From the NCBI GenBank assembly GCA_046483125.1, contig JAWODU010000049.1, positions 1-58,899 on the forward strand: a stretch of 58,899 bases of DNA. Direction: 5' to 3'. The stretch's first letter is position 1; each line of letters begins with the position of its first letter. The DNA is from JAWODU01 sp046483125. GTDB taxonomy: Bacteria > Verrucomicrobiota > Kiritimatiellia > UBA8416 > JAWODU01. The position numbers and the translations under genes were made by a program. Shown here piece after piece: positions 23,451 to 30,967 of this stretch. The notes under the pieces are model-generated. The model searched no databases. It was not told the DNA's origin and was given only the letters and a program-made list of their open reading frames with translations.

Positions 23451-23467
23451 CAGGCCTTGATTAATGC
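23451..23467 (+). repeat. 17-bp repeat, copy B
   Basis: CAGGCCTTGATTAATGC, identical to the minus strand at 14600-14616. It lies 12 bp beyond the 3' end of the minus-strand tRNA-Ala, at the boundary between the cassette island and ordinary chromosome. Confidence 0.6.
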
Positions 23468-23479
23468 TTTGGCGAAAAG

Positions 23480-23553
23480 TGGAGGTGAGGGGAATCGAAC
23501 CCCTGACCTCGACGTTGCGAACGTCGCGCTCTAGCCGACTGAGCTACACCCCC
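23480..23553 (-). tRNA. tRNA-Ala (anticodon CGC)
   Basis: A complete cloverleaf on the minus strand: acceptor GGGGGTG / CACCTCC with the G3-U70 wobble that is the alanine identity element, D arm GCTC..GAGC, anticodon stem CGACG / CGTCG around loop TTCGCAA (anticodon CGC, codon GCG), T arm AGGGG-TTCGAAT-CCCCT and discriminator A. CCA is not encoded. The accessory island lies immediately on its 3' side, the usual side for mobile element insertion at tRNA genes. Confidence 0.96.
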
Positions 23554-23589
23554 GTTGTTTTGATTCGCAGGAAGGCAGACGATAGCACA

Positions 23590-23605
23590 CCCGGCGCCTG
23601 CCGGG
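23590..23605 (-). terminator. GC-rich hairpin downstream of the URO-D gene
   Basis: Perfect CCCGGC-GCCT-GCCGGG inverted repeat 12 nt past the stop of the minus-strand URO-D gene and upstream of the tRNA. It lacks a T-tract, so a terminator role is only suggested by position. Confidence 0.3.
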
Positions 23606-23617
23606 CAACCCCGAAGG

Positions 23618-24670
23618 TTAACTGGCGTCCAGGGCCGCGCGGATCATGGCAAAGTAGTTGGGGTCGGGTACGTATTCGGGCACGCTGTTACCCGTGCCGA
23701 GCGCGTAAGCGCCTTTTGCCGAAGAAAGTTCAAGCATGGAGGCGGATCGCTCGTAGACTTTCTCCGGGTCCGACCTGCAGACAAAATCCACGTCTATGCC
23801 GCCCATGACGGCGATCCGGCCGTGATACCTGTTGTAGGCTTCCTCTACGGGTTCAATGGTGTCTTCGTAGGAATGCTTGCCGTCATATTTCATGCCGTCA
23901 ATTACATCGTCCATGACCGAAGCGAGATTGCCGCAGGAATGAAGAATAGCGGGTTTTCCGGCCCTGTGCGCGACACTCACGATTTCGGCGTGCCACGGAA
24001 AAACGTACTTCCGCAGATGGTCGGGGCTTATCATGGTCTGCGACTTGAACCCCCAGTCGTCGTTGCCGATAACCGCACCGATGACGGGATGCTCCACGAC
24101 GCGCTCGTAGTAGCGGACAAGGAGGGAGCCGACCGATTCAAATACGTCGCCGGCGAGTTCTGCATCGTCAATAATCATGTAGCAAAGCGTGTCGAAGCCG
24201 ACTATGCCGATAACGTTTTCAAGCACTCCGCACGGGCCGCTTGCGACGTATTTCATGCCGGAGGGCACGTCCCCGGATATTCTGTCCAGAATGCCGTAAT
24301 CGGCCACTCCGGGATCGGGCCAGTCGTAAGCGTCGAAAGAAGCGCGGTCCTTGATGAGGCCTCCCATGTTGAGGGAAGTTGATTCCTTGGTCTCGCTTTC
24401 GCCGCCGGGAAAACCGAAGTTGGGAATGCCGATGTGGGCGTAGTCGTAGCCGGCGTTTTTGAAGGCGGTAAGCTCCATGCGCAGTCTGCTCTCGTTGTCC
24501 GCGGGCGGATCGGGCATCCGGGCCAGGCGCCGGTAGAGCGGGCCGTTGAGGAAGAACTCGAAGAGCGTGGGGCGGCCGGGCTTCTGGCCGCGGAGGACGG
24601 CGAGGAGGTTCTCGAAGTCGGGGGCGGCAGTGGAGAGGGGCGGGGTATTCCAGTCGGTTTTAGCGTTCAT
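23618..24670 (-). CDS. Uroporphyrinogen decarboxylase (URO-D) family protein
   Basis: 350 residues of the URO-D/corrinoid-methyltransferase TIM-barrel superfamily: RPTLFEFFLNGPLYRRLA, YDYAHIGIPNFGF, the central IGNDDWGFKSQTMISPDHLRKYVFPW segment, a buried HSCGNLASVMDDVIDG with a potential zinc-ligand His-Cys pair, and C-terminal ALGTGNSVPEYVPDPNYFAM. In anaerobes and PVC bacteria such proteins usually act as methyltransferases instead of HemE; the HxC motif favours that, but no corrinoid protein gene is adjacent. About 250 nt upstream to the agmatinase gene hold no recognisable gene. Confidence 0.88.
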   Translation of the reverse strand: MNAKTDWNTPPLSTAAPDFENLLAVLRGQKPGRPTLFEFFLNGPLYRRLARMPDPPADNESRLRMELTAFKNAGYDYAHIGIPNFGFPGGESETKESTSLNMGGLIKDRASFDAYDWPDPGVADYGILDRISGDVPSGMKYVASGPCGVLENVIGIVGFDTLCYMIIDDAELAGDVFESVGSLLVRYYERVVEHPVIGAVIGNDDWGFKSQTMISPDHLRKYVFPWHAEIVSVAHRAGKPAILHSCGNLASVMDDVIDGMKYDGKHSYEDTIEPVEEAYNRYHGRIAVMGGIDVDFVCRSDPEKVYERSASMLELSSAKGAYALGTGNSVPEYVPDPNYFAMIRAALDAS

Positions 24671-24851
24671 GCGGGCAGTGTTGCCGTAAGCGACGCCGGC
24701 GTCAAGCGGGGAGTTGTGAAGCTTTGCCTGTGCACTGTCCGCGCGTCATGCACCAGCCCGCATCGCGGGCGGCGTACTGGAGGTTTTTCAGCGCCGCTTA
24801 TCCGCGATGCAAGAAGAGCAGAGCAGTAGAGACAGTGTGGGCAGTGCTCTT

Positions 24852-24880
24852 AGGATCCTGTGGATCCGATAGATCCTGTC
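24852..24880 (+). repeat. AGGAT/ATCCT interspersed repeat (minus strand GACAGGATCTA type)
   Basis: The intergenic sequence contains GATCCTGT words whose reverse complement begins GACAGGATCTA and includes ACAGGATC. The same word combination, GACAGGATCTACAGGAT, occurs in another intergenic gap at 51274-51290. Only these two short copies are seen. Confidence 0.35.
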
Positions 24881-24917
24881 TAAAAATCTCCCGGTGCGAA
24901 TTCTACAGTTACGGGGG

Positions 24918-25793
24918 CTATAGAAGGTTGCGGTGCTTGTGATATGTGAGGATTTTTGCAGCCAGCCTGGCGGCGACAAATTCGCTCACCTGCGTTCCGG
25001 GAACAGGGCTGACTTCGACGATATCGGCGCCGACAACTTTCCTGTCCGCGATTACTTTCCTCAGCAGGAACAGGACGGTCCGCCAGTCAAGTCCCCCGGG
25101 TTCGGGCGTGCCGGTGCCCGGCACAAGCGCAGGATCGAAAACATCCATATCGAACGAAATGTAGACCTTTCCGGGCAGAAGCTCCAGGATGCCGTCACTC
25201 AGCTTTTCCAGCGGTTCCGCGTGCGTACGTTCCGCAGATATGACGGGAACACTTTGTTCTTTTACGTAGTCGTATTCAGCAGACGACCAGCTTCGAGCAC
25301 CGAGGTGAACGGTCGGCACATTCAGTTCCCTGACCCGCCGCATCACGCAGGCGTGTGAATATTCCGTGCCCTGATATTTCTTTCTCAGGTCAAGATGAGC
25401 GTCGAAACACAGAACCGCGAGTCCGCTGGAATGTTTCGCGGCCGCTTCAATAAGCGGAAGCGAAACCGTGTGCTCGCCGCCGAGGCCCATCAGGAAACGG
25501 CCGGACTGAAACACGGGTTCCGCCGTGTTTTTTATAGCTCGCAGGTTCTCCGCGGAACTTTCCCTGTTTATTGACGGGGCGTTCAATGTCTGCACCGCGA
25601 GCCCGGTGCGAACCAGAAGTTCTTCGTCAAAATCCTCGATTTCCCTGCTCGCGCGGAGCACGGCGTCCGGTCCGCGTGCCGTACCTGTTCCATATGTAAC
25701 GGTCCTCTCGCAGGGAAGAGGCAGAACCGCGTAGGGCGACGCGCCGTCGCGGGCGGTTTCCGGGGAAATATCCAGGAAAAACGGTTTATCCAT
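24918..25793 (-). CDS. speB: Agmatinase
   Basis: 291 residues of the ureohydrolase family. Mn2+-binding motifs are all present: GLGGEHTVSLP (about 104), CFDAHLDLR (about 129) and SFDMDVFDPALVPGTGTPEPGG (about 211-232). It hydrolyses agmatine to putrescine and urea. Directly downstream (42 nt) of a biosynthetic arginine decarboxylase gene, so the pair forms the arginine-agmatine-putrescine route. The ACVMRR and TPEPGG details fit agmatinase over arginase or formimidoylglutamase. Confidence 0.92.
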   Translation of the reverse strand: MDKPFFLDISPETARDGASPYAVLPLPCERTVTYGTGTARGPDAVLRASREIEDFDEELLVRTGLAVQTLNAPSINRESSAENLRAIKNTAEPVFQSGRFLMGLGGEHTVSLPLIEAAAKHSSGLAVLCFDAHLDLRKKYQGTEYSHACVMRRVRELNVPTVHLGARSWSSAEYDYVKEQSVPVISAERTHAEPLEKLSDGILELLPGKVYISFDMDVFDPALVPGTGTPEPGGLDWRTVLFLLRKVIADRKVVGADIVEVSPVPGTQVSEFVAARLAAKILTYHKHRNLL

Positions 25794-25834
25794 GAGAACG
25801 GTTGTGCACTGTTTAAAGGTAATCCGGCAGAATT

Positions 25835-27760
25835 CTACTTCTCGAAATAGGTATAACCTTCCAGTCCCTCTTCGTAGGCTTTCATTATTTTGCGCTTTTC
25901 TTCCGGTTTAAGCGCCCGCGACTGAGGCAGGCTGTCCGCAAGCTCGCGGATTGTCGTCAGTATTTCACCGGGGTCGTACTCCACCCAGGTCAGAACCTGC
26001 TTGACGCTGTCGCCCGGCACTTCAGTGGCGCATTTTATTTTTCCGTCTTCGGCGGTGTCGAAATGTAAAACGTTAACGTCCCCCAGCAGGTTGTGCATGT
26101 CACCGAGAGTTTCCTGATAGGCCCCCACCAGAAATACACCGAGGTAATACTCCTCGCCGTTCAGCGCGTGAAGGGGCAATACGCGTTTGACGTCCCGCAA
26201 ATCGATGAACTCGTTTATCTCACCGTCGGAATCGCAGGTGATATCCGCGAGAACGGCTTTCCTGCAAGGTTTTTCCGCAAGGCGGTGTATCGGCATTATG
26301 GGGAAAAGCTGGTCTATTGCCCACAGGTCGGGCAGGGACTGGAAGAGGCTGAAATTCGCGTAATAAACGTCCGCCATGGCGGCGGCAACCCCGGCCAGTT
26401 CTTCGGGAACGTATTTGCGGCTCCTCATTTCCCCGGCTATCCGCACTATGATATCCCAGAAAATGTTTTCCGCCAAAGCGCGCTCGCGAAGCGAAACATC
26501 GCCGTGCAGGAAGCCGGTCCGTATCTGGTCGCGGTAATAGAGCGCGTCGTGATAAATCTCCTGGGCGTTGCGCGGTGTCAGATCCCTGCGTGCCGTGAAA
26601 AGGTTCTCAAGCATTTCATTCGCGCCCGGCGGGGTCTCATCGGGAAGATTGCCGGCCTCCAGCCGTCTTACGTCAAGTATGTTGAACAAGAGCACCGAAT
26701 GATGCGCTACCGTCGCCCGTCCCGATTCGCTCACAATAGTGGGATGCCCGGTGCCTGTTTCGTCCATGGTCTTCATTACGGCTTCAACAACATCAGCCGC
26801 GTATTCCTGCGTGGAATAGTTGGTGCTGTTGGCCGAACTGGTATGAGAACCGTCGTAATCCACTCCCAGTCCGCCGCCTATGTTGATTATGCCCATAGCC
26901 GCTCCCTCTGAAACAAGTTCGGCGTAAAAACGCGAAGCTTCTTCCAGTCCCGTGCGCACCCGGCGAATGTCCGGTACCTGGCTTCCGATGTGGTAGTGAA
27001 GCATCTGAAGCCATTCGAGCATGCCGCGTTTACGGAGATTGTCCACGAGTTCAATAATCTGGGAGGGCGCCAGGCCGAATTTGCTCATATCGCCCCCGGA
27101 AGTGTCCCACCTGCCGCCTCCGCGGCTGGAAAGCTTGGCCCTCACGCCGAGACGGGCCGTGACGCCCAGACTGCGCGCCCGCTCCAGAACAACATCAAGT
27201 TCGCCCGGCATCTCGATAACTATGAACGTGCGTATCCCCATCCGTTCAGCGTACAGGGCCAGGTCGATAAATTCCTGGTCCTTATAGCCGTTGCATATGA
27301 GAAACGCCTCCGGGTCGCTCATGGCCGCTACCGCCGCGATAAGTTCGGCTTTGCTTCCGGCTTCCAGGCCGTGATGATAGGGCCTGCCGAATCTCATTAT
27401 ATCACGGATCACGTGTTGCTTCTGGTTGACTTTCACGGGATAAACGCCGCGGTAACCGCCACGGTAACCGGCTTCCTTCATGGTCGAAATAAAACTTTCG
27501 TTTATCTCCTTTATTCTGGAGCGCAGTATTCCGGAAAAGCGCGCGAGAAGCGGCATGCTCAGATTGCGCTGTTCGGCAATCCCGACAATTTCCGTCAGGT
27601 CCAGTGTCGCAGAGCCGTCCGGCCCGCCCGGTCTGGCGGTTACCGTGCCATTTTCGGCAATATCGAAATACCCTTCACTCCAGTTGCGTATGCCGTAGGT
27701 TTCGGCGGCGTCTTCCAGCGTCCAGCGGTGAAGGGTGTCTCTGTCTGGTGTGCGGTTCAT
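25835..27760 (-). CDS. speA: Biosynthetic arginine decarboxylase
   Basis: 641 residues from the ATG at 27760, the usual length for SpeA. PLP-dependent fold-III decarboxylase with the Schiff-base lysine in YPVKVNQKQHV (about 107), the HYHIGSQVPDIR segment, INIGGGLGVDYDGSHT and VSESGRATVAHH. A C-terminal domain contains YKDQEF-type and LWAIDQLFPIMPIHRL motifs typical of bacterial SpeA. It produces agmatine, the substrate of the agmatinase encoded just downstream. The frame continues upstream to 27913, but that part belongs to the preceding gene's region and lacks SpeA similarity. Confidence 0.95.
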   Translation of the reverse strand: MNRTPDRDTLHRWTLEDAAETYGIRNWSEGYFDIAENGTVTARPGGPDGSATLDLTEIVGIAEQRNLSMPLLARFSGILRSRIKEINESFISTMKEAGYRGGYRGVYPVKVNQKQHVIRDIMRFGRPYHHGLEAGSKAELIAAVAAMSDPEAFLICNGYKDQEFIDLALYAERMGIRTFIVIEMPGELDVVLERARSLGVTARLGVRAKLSSRGGGRWDTSGGDMSKFGLAPSQIIELVDNLRKRGMLEWLQMLHYHIGSQVPDIRRVRTGLEEASRFYAELVSEGAAMGIINIGGGLGVDYDGSHTSSANSTNYSTQEYAADVVEAVMKTMDETGTGHPTIVSESGRATVAHHSVLLFNILDVRRLEAGNLPDETPPGANEMLENLFTARRDLTPRNAQEIYHDALYYRDQIRTGFLHGDVSLRERALAENIFWDIIVRIAGEMRSRKYVPEELAGVAAAMADVYYANFSLFQSLPDLWAIDQLFPIMPIHRLAEKPCRKAVLADITCDSDGEINEFIDLRDVKRVLPLHALNGEEYYLGVFLVGAYQETLGDMHNLLGDVNVLHFDTAEDGKIKCATEVPGDSVKQVLTWVEYDPGEILTTIRELADSLPQSRALKPEEKRKIMKAYEEGLEGYTYFEK

Positions 27761-27810
27761 TTCAGCATATCGATGTGCGAAGCAGATCAATCCTTGAACG
27801 GGCGGGGCTT

Positions 27811-28170
27811 TCAGCCGTCCCTCGGATCCCCGCGGATTTCGTACGTCTGCCGGGGTATCGGCGCGGTTCTGCGCTGACTGTCGGGCGCGGAATCGGGCTG
27901 AACCGGCTTCCATCCGCCGTCCCGGTCGGTCCAGTTTTCGAATTCAGCTTTAACCCTGCGTATTCCTGCCGCTCGCTTCATTTCCCTGAACATTCCCTCG
28001 ACAATGGCGGAGGTGAGCCCTTCTTCGTTTCCCGGTATCCGTTCCAGCCTTCCGCGAATGATGGCCGAACCGTTGTAAGTGCGTATGGAAAGTCTGCCGA
28101 GATCAATCCAGTGCCTCACCAAGACGCGGCGTATATGGCGGTTTATGTCCAGATCCGACTGTCTCGTCAT
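27811..28170 (-). CDS. Small BON-like hypothetical protein coupled to a response regulator
   Basis: 119 residues from the ATG at 28170, which overlaps the response regulator stop as ATGA. The body (DINRHIRRVLVRHWIDLGRLSIR, TYNGSAIIRGRLERIPG, MFREMKRAAGIRRVKAEFENW) has the alpha-beta-beta-alpha-beta spacing of a BON domain, in which the glycine of the IIRGRLER strand is conserved. The tail is polar and carries a proline-rich segment. BON domains bind phospholipid or mediate protein contacts. The assignment is by pattern only. It is followed by speA after a 50-nt gap. Confidence 0.6.
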   Translation of the reverse strand: MTRQSDLDINRHIRRVLVRHWIDLGRLSIRTYNGSAIIRGRLERIPGNEEGLTSAIVEGMFREMKRAAGIRRVKAEFENWTDRDGGWKPVQPDSAPDSQRRTAPIPRQTYEIRGDPRDG

Positions 28171-28580
28171 TCGCTTCCTCCGGAATCTTTTTCGGGAGAG
28201 CCTATGAGACCTTCTACCTTTTCCACGAGCGTTGCCGCGTTGAACGGCTTGTAAAGTATGTCCGTGGTTCCATCGGCGAACTCTTCTTTCCACATCCGCA
28301 CAATGTGGTCGCTTTTACTGTTGAATGATTTGGGATAAGCTGTGACGAACAGAACCGGTACCTTCCGGAACTTCCTCATCTCCCTGTAAATTTCAAATCC
28401 GTTCTTTCCTGGCATTCTTATGTCCAGGAGCGCCAGGCATATGGACTCGTCTTCGCGAAGTATCCGGAGTCCTTCCTCCGGGTCGCTGGTAACTGCAAGT
28501 TTATAGCCTTCATGCTCCAGAACGCCCTGAAGGCATCTGAGCATTGCCGGCTCGTCGTCGATCGAAAGAATCTTATTCAT
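28167..28580 (-). CDS. Single-domain response regulator
   Basis: 137 residues from the ATG at 28580, which has GGAGG 6 nt upstream. CheY-like receiver: acidic pair in SIDDEPAM, phosphoacceptor Asp in ALLDIRMPGKNGFE, Thr/Ala in LFVTAYPKS and Lys in DILYKPFNAATL. The insertion FNSKSDHIVRMWKEEFADG between beta4 and the Lys loop is longer than usual. No output domain and no histidine kinase gene are nearby. It is coupled to the BON-like gene by a 4-nt overlap. Confidence 0.9.
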   Translation of the reverse strand: MNKILSIDDEPAMLRCLQGVLEHEGYKLAVTSDPEEGLRILREDESICLALLDIRMPGKNGFEIYREMRKFRKVPVLFVTAYPKSFNSKSDHIVRMWKEEFADGTTDILYKPFNAATLVEKVEGLIGSPEKDSGGSE

Positions 28581-28708
28581 CGGAACCTCCGTGCTCCGCC
28601 GCACAAAACGACGGATATGCCAGATCATAAGATTCTGGTACATCAAGAGGCCGGAGAACGCAAGAACAACTTGCAGCCGGGCGGATTCGCGCCGGGGCGG
28701 CGCGGCGG

Positions 28709-29575
28709 TTATCCACCGAACAGATTGCGGAAGGGATTTTCATCGTCGGGCCGCAGATCGGTCTTGCGATCGGGTCCCTTTTCATAAGGCGGCGGACCGA
28801 CACTGACCTGATCGTCGCCGCCGTCCGCGTAAGGACCGTAACCCACGCGCGACCACAGGCCGAACCCCCCGCCTTTAGCGGCTTCCTGCATCCGGACAAT
28901 GCGGTACTCGTTTCCGGCCTGCGTGTAAAGGTAGACGGCGATGAAGATCATTATCATTCTGCCGAGTGAGCTGGACCACGGCAGAAGATTGAAGAAAGCG
29001 GCGACACCCAGGCATACGGCCAGTATCTTTCCGATTTTCGCGGCCACATAGGTAGCGCGCACACGGCCGAGTTTTCGCGTGAGCGCCGCCCTCAGAACGC
29101 GCCCCCCGTCGGTCGGGAACGCGGGTATAAGGTTGAAGCCGGCTAAAACGATGTTAAGAAAACCGACCAGGAATAATACCGAGGCAAGCCCCTCCGAAAG
29201 CAAAGCAGCCGCGGCGCTCAGCCCCATCAAGCTTCCGCCTATTACCAGGCTCATGGCCGGGCCGGCGATCGCCATCTGCATTTCGTCCCGGGGCCTTGTA
29301 GGTATTCCCTCCATCTGCGCGGCCCCTCCGATCATCATCAGTGTTATCTGCCGGACCCGGGCGCCTTTTCTGATTCCCACGAAACAGTGCGCGAGTTCGT
29401 GGACCACAATGCTGGCCACAAAGGCGACTGCAAATACCAGCGTAAAAGGCACGGAGGAAATTCCAAAGGCTATTGCGTCGTAGACAATCAGGAAGCCGAT
29501 CGTAAACACCAGGGAGATATGCAATCTGATCGGAATTCCGCCTATCGTGGCTATTCTGTAAGAAGTCCTGAGCAT
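28709..29575 (-). CDS. Site-2 protease family (M50) membrane metalloprotease
   Basis: 288 residues from the ATG at 29575. About six transmembrane helices, the zinc motif VVHELAHCFVG (HExxH) in the second and the third ligand in IPAFPTDGGRVLRAALTR (the LDG-like motif, here TDGG). The order matches the SpoIVFB/M50B-type rhomboid-independent intramembrane proteases that lack CBS domains. The last 45 residues are a cytoplasmic, aspartate- and proline-rich tail. The substrate is unknown. Adjacent genes do not include an anti-sigma factor. Confidence 0.88.
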   Translation of the reverse strand: MLRTSYRIATIGGIPIRLHISLVFTIGFLIVYDAIAFGISSVPFTLVFAVAFVASIVVHELAHCFVGIRKGARVRQITLMMIGGAAQMEGIPTRPRDEMQMAIAGPAMSLVIGGSLMGLSAAAALLSEGLASVLFLVGFLNIVLAGFNLIPAFPTDGGRVLRAALTRKLGRVRATYVAAKIGKILAVCLGVAAFFNLLPWSSSLGRMIMIFIAVYLYTQAGNEYRIVRMQEAAKGGGFGLWSRVGYGPYADGGDDQVSVGPPPYEKGPDRKTDLRPDDENPFRNLFGG

Positions 29576-29653
29576 TTCAGCACCGTTTTCAAACTGCGTG
29601 TTAAAACCAGTAGTATAACCGTAAACTTTCGCCCTGTGTAGAACCAAATAGCA

Positions 29654-30940
29654 TCATTGAAAATCGAGTTGATACCCCTGGGGATCCGCGGCGAGTTCAT
29701 CACGAATAAGCGCGAAATCAAGATCCCGTACATCGACTCCTCTTCCGGCCGCAAGCGCCCCGGCAACACCAACGGCCTGGCCCGCCGCGGCAACCGTGGG
29801 TTGAACCCGCCATGAACTGAAGGCAACGTGAGAAATGCTTATCGCCTTACACGCCATCACGAGGTTAAGCGTACCTTTGGGCGTAAAGGCGCGCAGGGGA
29901 ATACCATAAGGCGGCACCTGGCGGTCTTCTTCGGCAATATCCCCTCCCCAGTTATCCAGGAACCAGTTACCGACCGCTATTGTATCCTCGGGAAACTTTC
30001 CGGCCCGCAGCCGGGACTCGGTCAGAATATCTTCTCCGACTATTCGGCGGCACTCGCGCACCCCCATTCTTGGAGCCAGATGGACGAGGTGGCCGTGCTC
30101 ATGGAGAACCGCAACCTGGTCACGCAGGATCGCCATCGCCTCTTTCCTGGAGTCGGAAAGGCAGGTCTCGTCGCGCGTGTCGGCGCATTCCACGCTCGCG
30201 CCCCAGGTAAGGTAAATACCGCAACTGCGTTTCATAGCCGTATCATAATTCCTCTCAAGCCATCCGAACTCCGGATCAACCCCCGTTCGCAGGCCCTTTG
30301 CCCTGAAGTCAAGATGGTCGTCTCCTATTCTCTGTGCAACGTACATCAGTGTACATTGCTGGACCCTTTTCGTGGTCTCCCGGTACGCGTGTGCTTCGCC
30401 GAAGACTTCTCTCTCCTCCGAACCGTACATCACGGCCGCGCCTGAGCTTTCGGCAAACAGGCCAGATCCTGTAGCGTCGATAACAATACCAGCTCGAACT
30501 TTGATCTCCCGGCCGTTCACAGAAATCAGCGCGCCCTTTACCCTGGATTCATTACCCGATGTTTCGACAATGGGCTGTTGGACTTTCAATCCCGATATAA
30601 ATGTTATGTTTTTTTCCGCGGCAATAATGCGTTCTATCTCTATCCTGAAACTTGAGGGCAGGAACCAGCGGCTCCACAATTTCGGGATAGGGCCGTGTTC
30701 CGCGACGGGTAATCTGTGCCTTCGTTCGAGAGCTTCTATTAATTCAGCGTATACCCCGGTCACGTATTCCCCGCAGGGCATTGTGATGTAGTTATCCACA
30801 GGCGCGCCGCCGGCGAACTCATCTTCTTCAAGAAGCAGTACGCTCGCTCCGGCGCGCGCGGCGCCGACCGCAGCGGGCCAGCCGCCTGTGCCGGCGCCTA
30901 CAACTATGAGATCAAAATAACCTGATATGTCTGTTTTCAC
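29654..30940 (-). CDS. FAD-dependent oxidoreductase (PF12831 type)
   Basis: 428 residues with an N-terminal dinucleotide fold, LIVVGAGTGGWPAAVGAARAG, followed by LLLEEDEFAGGAPVDNY. A second FAD contact is IVIDATGSGLFAESSGA. A conserved ITRC-like C-terminal section (RKEAMAILRDQVAVLHEHGHLV, LAPRMGVRECRRIVGEDIL, YGIPLRAFTPKGTLNLVMACKAIS) matches the FAD_oxidored family common in Lentisphaerota, Verrucomicrobiota and Planctomycetota. Substrates are unknown and are often found alongside carbohydrate degradation. It lies 27 nt downstream of the giant WD40-heparinase gene, suggesting co-transcription. Confidence 0.88.
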   Translation of the reverse strand: MKTDISGYFDLIVVGAGTGGWPAAVGAARAGASVLLLEEDEFAGGAPVDNYITMPCGEYVTGVYAELIEALERRHRLPVAEHGPIPKLWSRWFLPSSFRIEIERIIAAEKNITFISGLKVQQPIVETSGNESRVKGALISVNGREIKVRAGIVIDATGSGLFAESSGAAVMYGSEEREVFGEAHAYRETTKRVQQCTLMYVAQRIGDDHLDFRAKGLRTGVDPEFGWLERNYDTAMKRSCGIYLTWGASVECADTRDETCLSDSRKEAMAILRDQVAVLHEHGHLVHLAPRMGVRECRRIVGEDILTESRLRAGKFPEDTIAVGNWFLDNWGGDIAEEDRQVPPYGIPLRAFTPKGTLNLVMACKAISISHVAFSSWRVQPTVAAAGQAVGVAGALAAGRGVDVRDLDFALIRDELAADPQGYQLDFQ

Positions 30941-30967
30941 TGTAAGGTTGTTCTCCCAGGGGCGGTT

